Part shown: piece after piece, positions 4,437 to 10,240 of the stretch
Layout: every line of letters starts with the position of its first letter
Numbering within the stretch: the stretch's first letter is position 1
Assembly: GCA_947628355.1 (NCBI GenBank)
Contig: CANQZO010000056.1
Location: forward strand, 1 to 10,240
Direction: 5' to 3'
DNA length: 10,240 nucleotides
Origin: Candidatus Gastranaerophilales bacterium
Lineage (GTDB): Bacteria; Cyanobacteriota; Vampirovibrionia; Gastranaerophilales; Gastranaerophilaceae
Program-made: the position numbers and the translations under genes
Notes under the pieces: model-generated
Databases searched by the model: none
Told to the model about the DNA's origin: nothing
Seen by the model: only the letters and a program-made list of their open reading frames with translations

Positions 4437-6428
4437 TTAAAAACCTATAGTATTTTTTAGCTCTGTAGATTTTTTAATTTTTACTTCATCAGAAAGCATT
4501 TTAGTTAATTCTTTTAAATCGGATATATTTAGAAAATCAGCTTTTTTCTTAACTGTAGCAAAATCACCGGCAGTTAATCCTTTAATGTTTAAATTTATAT
4601 CTTTAAAATTAAAGAAGTGTTCCATAGCCTGATTAACTTGTTTTGCAGTTAAGAAATCAAACTTAATTTTAAAAGTAAATCTCCTTAAGCTAGCTTCATC
4701 AAGAGTATCTAATAAGTTAGTAGTACAAACAAAAGGAAACTCGGCTGACTCCATTTGAGTCAGCATTTCATTAACTTGAGCTACTTCCCAAGAACGGACC
4801 GCATTATTCCTATCCTGTAAAAAAGTATCTGCTTCATCAAAAATAAGCATTGCTTTTTTAGTTTTAGCTTCTAAAAATGCTTCTGCTATATTTTGTTCTG
4901 TTTGTCCGACATAGGGAGAAATTAAATCACTTGCTCTTTTTAAAATAACTTCTATCCCTAATATATCAGCTAAGTATCTTGCATAAAGGCTTTTGCCTGT
5001 TCCCGGTTCTCCATATAGACATAAAGAAAAGTTCAATTTACCTGATTTTTGGATTTTATCCGTTAGGTCTTTCATATCCATATCGGTATTGACCAGATTA
5101 ATATCGTAAGTAGTAAATTTATTTTCCTTATTCTCTTTTTTAACAACTTTCTTTTTATTAACAACTCTTGCAACATTTTCAATTAAATCTTCAAAGTCAT
5201 TATAATTTCCGTTTATCATTTTAGTTGTTTGAACCGCATTAGAAATTATGGAAGGGGATACGTCATAACTTTTATTTAATTCTTCAATCTTAGATTTCGG
5301 AACTTTTAATTTATTCTTTTTCAAAACCTTGTTCCATATATTAAGTCTTACAGCTTCCGATAATTTTTCAAATTCTATAGCATAAGTCATCCTTCTTAAG
5401 AATGCAGGATCCACATCATAAATATTATTTGTAGTCCAAATAACAGGGACAGGGTTTTGTTCAAGAAGTTTATTCATATACCCTTTAGAAGATGTACCGT
5501 TTGAACCAAAACCTCTATTTAATACATCCTCTGCTTCATCAAACAGAATACAAGAGTTATTGCTTCTTGATAGAATATATTGCTTTGAACAAAGATCTGC
5601 CAGTCTGTCTTCTCTTTTTGCTTCTTCATTATGTTTATCTTGAGTGCTTACTTCATAAATCGGGACAGATATAGAATTAGCTATTAGTTTTGAGAACTCT
5701 GTTTTCCCGCAGCCAACACTACCGTGTAATAAAATATTTATTCCTTTTGCTTTCTTTTCAATAGCGGATTTTACTATGCTTATTGCCTTATTAGCTTCTT
5801 TTTCTATATGAGAAAAATCCTTTAAGGTTAAAGTTGATTTTTGCGGTTTACCCACCAGCATATGGGTAATTTTATCCATATTATTAAACTTTGTATTATC
5901 AAAAATTTTTAAAATGTCACTGTTAATAATTGGATCATTGTTTTTAGAAATTATAAGTTTTCTTTGATACAGTTTATTTATAACCCTGTCTTTTTGAGCA
6001 AGTCTTATTCTAAGATAGTGTTTTGCAAATTTATCAAAACTGTTACTTTTGATACAGCCGTCTAACAGATTAAAGATATTATTAATATTTTTAATGAGTA
6101 GAAAAATAAATGTTTGGTATTCGTCATCTTCAAGATTATATATCTCTTTTATAATCTTCAGTTTATTTTCCAGACTTGTTTTTTTATACGGAATAGTATC
6201 TTTTAACTTTTTAAGGGTAATTTTAAACTTCTTTCTAAATTCATTTTGCTGTCTAATGGTTTCCAGTTGAATAACACCATCTGTATCAAAATTAAACCCT
6301 TTTTTTGATGTTTTAAACTCTCTAAAAAAGAAGTCTAAAAGATCATCGAAATCATAATCTCTGGTATTTATGGAGGGTAAAAGTTTATCTAAATAATCAA
6401 GGAAAAGTCTTTTTTCAAAATTGTTCAT
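4437..6428 (-). CDS. Tandem-domain AAA+ ATPase (663 aa)
   Basis: Two AAA+ modules follow a helical N-terminal region of about 200 residues. Module 1 has Walker A GSVGCGKT (236-243), Walker B CILFDEAED (293-301), the sensor-1 region WTTNN (331-335) and FLRR (343-346). Module 2 has Walker A GEPGTGKS (473-480), a substrate-loop-like YVGQTEQNI (506-514), Walker B MLIFDEAD (527-534), CTTN (568-571) and SLRR (580-583). A basic linker (about 424-437) joins them. Both modules look catalytically intact. The phrase NPVPVIWTTNNIYDVDPAFLRR resembles a bacterial family of large AAA proteins whose substrate I do not know. The classical fold suggests an ATP-driven remodelling ring. GAGGT precedes the ATG. 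The gene is alone on its strand, divergent from the membrane-protein genes and R-M gene; a defence or replication role is possible but unproven. Confidence 0.85.
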   Translation of the reverse strand: MNNFEKRLFLDYLDKLLPSINTRDYDFDDLLDFFFREFKTSKKGFNFDTDGVIQLETIRQQNEFRKKFKITLKKLKDTIPYKKTSLENKLKIIKEIYNLEDDEYQTFIFLLIKNINNIFNLLDGCIKSNSFDKFAKHYLRIRLAQKDRVINKLYQRKLIISKNNDPIINSDILKIFDNTKFNNMDKITHMLVGKPQKSTLTLKDFSHIEKEANKAISIVKSAIEKKAKGINILLHGSVGCGKTEFSKLIANSISVPIYEVSTQDKHNEEAKREDRLADLCSKQYILSRSNNSCILFDEAEDVLNRGFGSNGTSSKGYMNKLLEQNPVPVIWTTNNIYDVDPAFLRRMTYAIEFEKLSEAVRLNIWNKVLKKNKLKVPKSKIEELNKSYDVSPSIISNAVQTTKMINGNYNDFEDLIENVARVVNKKKVVKKENKENKFTTYDINLVNTDMDMKDLTDKIQKSGKLNFSLCLYGEPGTGKSLYARYLADILGIEVILKRASDLISPYVGQTEQNIAEAFLEAKTKKAMLIFDEADTFLQDRNNAVRSWEVAQVNEMLTQMESAEFPFVCTTNLLDTLDEASLRRFTFKIKFDFLTAKQVNQAMEHFFNFKDINLNIKGLTAGDFATVKKKADFLNISDLKELTKMLSDEVKIKKSTELKNTIGF

Positions 6429-6797
6429 AAATTGACCTCATGATACTCTTAAAACCAATTTTCGTCTCCAGTATACCGTCTCGGGCAAAAATTACAGCCC
6501 TTTTTAGAGATATCTTTACAAAGGGACATAAATAAGAGTAATGAAACAACAATACTAATGTTTGAAACTGAGTATATTTAGTTTTTTCCCCTCAAATTTG
6601 AAGTGCTTGATTTGATATTTTTAATATAAAAATAATTATAAGAAATAACTTCAACAGACTTACCATCTACCCACAGTGATTTAATTGGGTCTATATTGAT
6701 ATTGAGTACAAGGGTATTACAACATAAAGAAACAATTTTTTAATGCTATAATTGTTATACAAAATTAAAGGTCAAATAAAAACTTAAAGAGAAAATT
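6429..6797. other. 369-bp divergent spacer between AAA+ gene and membrane genes
   Basis: No ORF of useful length is visible. I see a GGGC/GCCC pair (6483-6486 with 6497-6500) that can extend, after a bulge, with TCTC (6479-6482) and GAGA (6507-6510). A TCAAATTTGA palindrome lies at 6592-6601, and an 8-bp AT hairpin TATTTTTA/TAAAAATA at 6616-6634. On the minus strand TATACT (6475-6470) could be a -10 for the AAA+ gene, about 42 bases before its ATG, but it has no -35. The middle could hide a small RNA; nothing proves it. Confidence 0.4.
6744..6752 (+). promoter_or_regulatory. Extended -10 promoter for the membrane-protein genes
   Basis: TGCTATAAT (6744-6752) is a perfect extended -10. It stands 45 bases before the ATG at 6798. 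No -35 match is seen, which is tolerated for extended -10 promoters. It would drive the two overlapping membrane genes. Confidence 0.5.
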
Positions 6798-7187
6798 ATG
6801 TTAGATTGGAATGTATTTTATAGTTCTTTAGCACAATCCACCGCAGCTTTTTTAGGATTATTAGGAGCTTTCATAATTACAAAAATAGTAAACAACGAAC
6901 AACAATATAACGAAAGTAAGGTTACAATAGAGGAATATCTTATTATTGCAAACAACCTTAGAGAAAGATTAAAAAATCGCAGTTTCGATTGGTATAATGA
7001 AAGAACAAAAGAATCAGTTTTAGATAAATTTGAGGAAGATTCTTATAAAAATAAAACGATTCTGTACGAAGCACCGGAAGAAATTTATGACAAATATAGT
7101 TTTTCAAGATTCGATAATAAACAAGAAATATTAAAATGCATTGAAACTAAACAAAAGAAGATTTTAAGAGGTAATAATGAAATTTAG
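6798..7187 (+). CDS. Putative membrane protein, N-terminal piece (129 aa)
   Basis: The protein opens MLDWNVFYSSLAQSTAAFLG and continues with a glycine-rich hydrophobic helix (LLGAFIITKI, residues about 12-30). From residue 33 on it is soluble, charged and probably helical. The opening is like that of hypothetical membrane proteins of roughly 250-350 residues that carry this helix at the N-terminus and two more helices near the C-terminus. Here the frame stops at 129 aa and the next ORF supplies such a C-terminal part. The two genes overlap by 11 bases, so this is either a two-subunit membrane complex or one gene split by a frameshift. The ribosome site (AAAGAGA) is weak. Function is unknown. 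Confidence 0.6.
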   Translation: MLDWNVFYSSLAQSTAAFLGLLGAFIITKIVNNEQQYNESKVTIEEYLIIANNLRERLKNRSFDWYNERTKESVLDKFEEDSYKNKTILYEAPEEIYDKYSFSRFDNKQEILKCIETKQKKILRGNNEI

Positions 7188-7821
7188 TGATGATTTTTAT
7201 AAAAAAATGGGATTAAAAAACAATACGCTTGGTTCTGTATTTAATAATTCACTCATCAATAATAATATGACCAAAAGTTTAATGCAACTTTCAAAATTAA
7301 ATCAAAATTTACAAAAAATAAACAGTTGTAAATTTATCTCGCCTGTAAAAATTCCAATTCCTAAAATTCCTAATCCAAGATTACAAGATGCTATGATTGA
7401 AGAACGAGAAAAAATCAAAGATCTAATTGCAGAAGTTGCAACTCATCAAGAACGTGCAAATTGTCTATACAATAGATTATTGCAAAATCCGCATTCTTCC
7501 TTCTTATTGTCAGTTTCTATTATTATTTCTATATTTTTAATTATTACCTGTATTTCAATTCCATTATTGATAATACCAACAGACACATATATTACGATAG
7601 ATTCTATACCAAATATTTTATTAGAAAATTTATTTTCAATTAAGGGTTTATTTATTTTAATCTCAACACTTTTAATATGCTCAATATTTATTGTGTTTTT
7701 AATAAAGAATAATTCTATGAAATTTTCAAAAGAAGATTTAGAAAAATTGAAAAATATTACCATGTCTGAAAATTATTCGATTTTCCTAAAAAATTATGTA
7801 GAAAATACTAAAGAAACATAA
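7177..7821 (+). CDS. Putative membrane protein, C-terminal partner (214 aa)
   Basis: Start ATG 7177 overlaps the previous gene's end by 11 bases and has its own AAGAGGT five bases upstream, indicating coupled translation. Residues 1-65 are polar, with a proline-lysine motif IPIPKIPNP. Residues about 70-103 (QDAMIEEREKIKDLIAEVATHQERANCLYNRLL) could form a long helix or coiled coil. Then come NPHSS and two membrane helices (about 108-134 and 157-177). The tail is short and charged. The segment QERANCLYNRLLQNPHSS before the helices resembles the corresponding part of single-polypeptide relatives of the upstream ORF. Unknown function; no enzymatic motif seen. Confidence 0.65.
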   Translation: MKFSDDFYKKMGLKNNTLGSVFNNSLINNNMTKSLMQLSKLNQNLQKINSCKFISPVKIPIPKIPNPRLQDAMIEEREKIKDLIAEVATHQERANCLYNRLLQNPHSSFLLSVSIIISIFLIITCISIPLLIIPTDTYITIDSIPNILLENLFSIKGLFILISTLLICSIFIVFLIKNNSMKFSKEDLEKLKNITMSENYSIFLKNYVENTKET

Positions 7822-7902
7822 AGTACGTTTAAACAAATAAAACAATCTTGTCATTAAAAAAACAAATTTAAATTGCTTTACAACCTCTTTTTGCAATATT
7901 CA

Positions 7903-7911
7903 TGCTATTAT
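7903..7911 (+). promoter_or_regulatory. Extended -10 promoter of the methyltransferase gene
   Basis: TGCTATTAT (7903-7911) is an extended -10 directly before the ribosome site GAGGTG (7921-7926) and ATG at 7931, implying a very short leader. TTTACA (7877-7882) is too far (23 bases) for a normal -35. An ATTGC/GCAAT inverted pair (7872-7876 and 7893-7897) covers the region just upstream and might be an operator. Confidence 0.4.
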
Positions 7912-7930
7912 TAAAGAAAAGAGGTGTTCC

Positions 7931-9877
7931 ATGCAAAGTCAAAAACTGGAAGAAGAAATTAGGAAGATAACTGATAATTTTTCAGAAGATGATTTTATAT
8001 ACGAATTTTTAATAGCATTCGGTTTTACCAAGATGTCGATTAAAAGACTAAGGGAAGGTAATTCCAACCTCTCAAAAAAAGAAAATCAGCTGATTATTAA
8101 AAATAAACTTTTCTATGAATATACTTTAAATAATGACCTTTATTCCCTTATAGACGGTCTTAAAAATGATTCATCAACATATACTCATAAACCCAGATTT
8201 ATTATAGTTAATAATCCCAAGCAGCTTTTAGCGATTGATACTAAAACAAAAGAGACATTAGCTGTTGAATTAAACGAATTATATAAACATACTGATTTCT
8301 TTTTGCCATGGACAGGAAAGGAAAAGTATGTTGCACAGCAAGAGAATCCTGCCGATGTTAAGGCAGCCGAAAAAATGGCTCACATCTATGACGAAATTGT
8401 AAAAATTAATCCGACTTTAATAAAAGAAAATCCTCATGTATTAAACATATTTCTAACAAGAATACTATTCTGTTTCTTTGCAGAAGATACAGGAATATTT
8501 GAGGAGGATATATTTACCAAAACCATTGTAAATCATACTGAAGATGATGGAAGTGATTTAGCGGATGTTCTTTCAATATTATTTAAGTCATTAGACAAAA
8601 AAGATAACGAAAAAGAAATCCACCCTTCATTTGTACAAGATTTTCCATATGTAAACGGTAAATTATTTAAAGACGAAATTGCCATTCCTAAACTTAATGC
8701 TAAAGTAAGAAAGCTAATGATTGAATGCGGAGGGCAAGATTGGAAAGAAATTAACCCTGACATATTTGGTTCAATGTTTCAAGCTGTTTCTGTTGCAGAA
8801 GTAAGAAGCGGATTGGGGCAACACTATACATCCGTTCCCAATATAATGAAAGTAATAGAACCTCTGTTCTTGAATGATTTAAGAGAAGAATTTGAAAAGG
8901 CTGAGACCGAGAAAAAGTTAAGAAAACTATTAGATAGAATTTATAACTTAAAGATATTCGACCCTGCTTGCGGAAGCGGAAATTTTTTGATTATTGCATA
9001 TAAGCAATTAAGACTTCTCGAAATGCAAATAATAAAGAAGATTGAGGAAGTAACAGGCAAGCAGCAGCTTATGTTATCCCAACTTCAATTAAATCAGTTT
9101 TATGGGATAGAAATTGATGATTTTGCTTGTGAAATTGCGAGACTTTCTTTGTGGCTTGCAGAACACCAAATGAACAGAAAATTTAGGGATTTATTTGGAA
9201 ATTGCAAACCCACTTTGCCTTTGAGCCAAAGTGGCAACATTGTTTGCGGAAATGCAACAAGGCTTGATTGGGAAGAAGTTTGTCCAAAAGGCACAAAGGG
9301 TCTAACTCATAAAAAGATGGAACAAATGACCCTTATAGAGCTTGAACAATACAGACAGATGGAACTTCAAGGAACAGAATATGAAGTATATATTCTTGGA
9401 AATCCACCCTATGCAGGAGCAAAAAAGCAGACTCCCCATCAAAGATTGGATATGGATTACTTATGTAATTCGCAAATTATTCAAAGCAAAAATATTGACT
9501 ATATTTTTAGTTGGTTCTCAAAAGCAACAAGATATATTGATAATAGTTCTTTGATAAAATTTGCTTTTGTTTCGACTAATTCGATTTGTCAAGGTGAACA
9601 GGTTCCTTTAGCCTGGCCTGCTATACTCAATACTGCTTACGAAATATTCTTTGCACATAGGTCTTTTAAATGGTCAAATAATGCAAAAAATGAAGCTGGT
9701 GTAACATGTATTATTATAGGAATACAAGCAATTAATAAAACTACATCAAAAGTTATCTATATCGATAATCAAAGCGAATTAGTGCAAAAAATAAATCCAT
9801 ATCTAATTGATTACAAAAATTTATATATATTCAAGCAAACAAGCCATTTCAAATTTTCCAGAAATGATATTAGGTAG
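7931..9877 (+). CDS. MmeI/YeeA-type N6-adenine DNA methyltransferase, frameshifted
   Basis: The intact frame gives 648 residues. The N-terminal segment (EDDFIYEFLIAFG..., FFLPWTGKEKY) and helical region (NPADVKAAEKMAHIYDEI, FCFFAEDTGIF) are followed by GQHYTS (296-301). The methyltransferase core has motif I DPACGSGNFL (344-353), YGIEIDDFACEIARLSLWL (391-409), and catalytic NPPY (491-494). This matches the type IIG/IIL MmeI-like and YeeA-like class, which methylates adenine and in some members also cleaves. I could not identify a convincing PD-(D/E)xK nuclease triad. Relatives are commonly about 900 aa or more. Here residues 634-648 are out-of-frame sequence after a frameshift, and the target-recognition and C-terminal parts continue in two further fragments. 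GAGGTG precedes the ATG. Likely inactive as it stands unless the frame is restored. Confidence 0.85.
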   Translation: MQSQKLEEEIRKITDNFSEDDFIYEFLIAFGFTKMSIKRLREGNSNLSKKENQLIIKNKLFYEYTLNNDLYSLIDGLKNDSSTYTHKPRFIIVNNPKQLLAIDTKTKETLAVELNELYKHTDFFLPWTGKEKYVAQQENPADVKAAEKMAHIYDEIVKINPTLIKENPHVLNIFLTRILFCFFAEDTGIFEEDIFTKTIVNHTEDDGSDLADVLSILFKSLDKKDNEKEIHPSFVQDFPYVNGKLFKDEIAIPKLNAKVRKLMIECGGQDWKEINPDIFGSMFQAVSVAEVRSGLGQHYTSVPNIMKVIEPLFLNDLREEFEKAETEKKLRKLLDRIYNLKIFDPACGSGNFLIIAYKQLRLLEMQIIKKIEEVTGKQQLMLSQLQLNQFYGIEIDDFACEIARLSLWLAEHQMNRKFRDLFGNCKPTLPLSQSGNIVCGNATRLDWEEVCPKGTKGLTHKKMEQMTLIELEQYRQMELQGTEYEVYILGNPPYAGAKKQTPHQRLDMDYLCNSQIIQSKNIDYIFSWFSKATRYIDNSSLIKFAFVSTNSICQGEQVPLAWPAILNTAYEIFFAHRSFKWSNNAKNEAGVTCIIIGIQAINKTTSKVIYIDNQSELVQKINPYLIDYKNLYIFKQTSHFKFSRNDIR

Positions 9878-10064
9878 TACTGCATTAGATGGCGATAATT
9901 TAAAATTATTGGAAGAAGATAAAGACAAGATTATCAATAAAGATCCGAAAGCTATTAATTATATTAAACCTTTTTTGAGTGGTGGAGATTATATTAATGG
10001 CAACAAGAGATATTGTCTTTGGATTGATAAAACTGAATTGGAAGATGCATTAAAAATAGATTAA
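9807..10064 (+). pseudogene. Continuation of the methyltransferase, +1 frame fragment
   Basis: This frame carries the expected continuation of the family: ISNFPEMILGSTALDGDNL, then KDPKAINYIKPFLSGGDYINGNKRYCLWI, typical of the region between the methyltransferase core and the target-recognition domain. Real homology begins at about 9824-9831, where frame 0 is lost. The ATG at 9807 has no good ribosome site and the preceding codons merely read the other frame of the upstream gene. It is therefore a fragment, not a separate gene. It ends at an in-frame TAA (10062-10064) after EDALKID. Confidence 0.8.
9822..9830 (+). repeat. Short TA tract at the methyltransferase frameshift
   Basis: TATATATAT (9822-9830) lies exactly where the reading frame changes. 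Adding one TA unit would make the codons TTA TAT ATA TAT TCA AGC, reading N-L-Y-I-Y-S-S-K-Q-A-I-S-N-F-P-E-M and joining both fragments seamlessly. This pinpoints the lesion as probable loss of one dinucleotide, by replication slippage or sequencing error. Confidence 0.65.
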
Positions 10065-10240
10065 GTGAAACAAAGAATTGATAAATGCAGAGAATGGAGA
10101 CAAGGTAAAGGTAGAGATGCTCAGAAAGCTGTTAATACACCTTATAGGTTTAAATATCCTAAATACAAAGAAGAACCAGCACTAATAATTCCAGCAACAT
10201 CTTCAGAAAATAGAGATTATATCCCCGTTGGTTTTATATC
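10065..10240 (+). pseudogene. Further methyltransferase fragment after in-frame stop, cut by window end
   Basis: Directly after TAA 10062-10064 the same frame continues for 58 codons without a stop: VKQRIDKCREWRQGKGRDAQ, then a polar stretch, FKYPKYKEEPALIIPATSSEN and RDYIPVGFI. In MmeI/YeeA-like proteins the corresponding segment has V-R-x-x-R, P-R-x-S-S-E-x-R and Y-I-P-x-G-F, so this is the start of the target-recognition domain. The GTG at 10065 could in principle restart translation, but no ribosome site is visible. The rest of the gene lies beyond the window. Confidence 0.75.

Larger units (their letters stand above)
233..10240. mobile_element. Integrated element at tRNA-Val (left part only)
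   Basis: An integrase next to a tRNA 3' end, a divergent excisionase-like gene, a replication initiator operon, and downstream cargo including DNA methyltransferase pieces together define an integrative element or satellite. No structural phage genes or conjugation genes are visible. The right boundary is outside the window, so size and type (ICE, IME, phage satellite or plasmid-like island) are undetermined. The cargo could also belong to an adjacent island. Confidence 0.65.

Noticed and set aside
5492..6270. Short plus-strand frames opposite the AAA+ ATPase
   Set aside because: They are shadows of a long protein with intact Walker motifs; their hydrophobic composition comes from the antisense of lysine/asparagine-rich codons.
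7446..7763. Minus-strand 105-aa frame opposite the second membrane protein
   Set aside because: Antisense of a supported ORF with its own ribosome site; no start signal or family match.
7827..7834. GTTTAAAC palindrome after the membrane genes as a terminator or operator
   Set aside because: Eight bases, no loop and no T run; such short AT palindromes are expected by chance here.
9342..9554. 70-aa plus-strand frame inside the methyltransferase
   Set aside because: It overlaps the NPPY region in another frame, and the methyltransferase motifs clearly hold frame 0 there.
9807..10064. Independent 85-aa gene downstream of the methyltransferase
   Set aside because: Its sequence is the direct continuation of the methyltransferase family beyond the frameshift, and its ATG lacks a ribosome site.

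Overview
The window is AT-rich (by eye about 30% G+C) bacterial DNA. Genes have Shine-Dalgarno sites (AAGGAG or similar) and standard-code ATG starts. I cannot name the organism. At the left edge is chromosomal sequence: the first codons of a minus-strand protein that looks like a 4Fe-4S/ferredoxin-type protein, then a complete tRNA-Val(UAC) gene with encoded CCA. Immediately downstream begins what looks like an integrated mobile element or genomic island. A tyrosine-recombinase integrase is transcribed toward the 3' end of the tRNA, the usual layout of elements that use a tRNA 3' end as attB. The far attachment site must lie beyond base 10240, because I see no second copy of the tRNA end inside.

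The element core (about 233-4433) holds the integrase (minus), a divergent control region, and a plus-strand gene run. The control region carries a 17-bp palindrome and an unusual 53-bp tandem repeat. The gene run contains an excisionase-like HTH protein, a 34-aa putative membrane peptide, a replication initiator resembling the phage/plasmid gene II/X family, an unrecognised 83-aa protein, and a 223-aa winged-helix-like protein. Perfect inverted repeats lie on each side of the rep operon (2174-2200 and 3989-4028) and are candidate replication-origin or transcript structures. Integrase, excisionase-like protein and Rep together suggest an element that can excise and replicate, perhaps by rolling circle. 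No relaxase, capsid or secretion gene is visible here.

The cargo part (about 4119-10240) starts with a small unrecognised protein (4119-4433). Convergent to it is a 663-aa protein with two AAA+ ATPase modules (4437-6428). A 369-bp gene-poor divergent spacer follows, then two overlapping membrane-protein ORFs (6798-7821) that together resemble one membrane protein in two pieces. Last is a large MmeI/YeeA-type N6-adenine DNA methyltransferase (from 7931). This reading frame is broken twice: a frameshift at a short TA tract near 9822-9830, and an in-frame TAA at 10062-10064. Homologous sequence continues to the window end. The cargo resembles a defence-type load (restriction-modification plus an AAA+ ATPase of unknown function), but only the methyltransferase assignment is firm.
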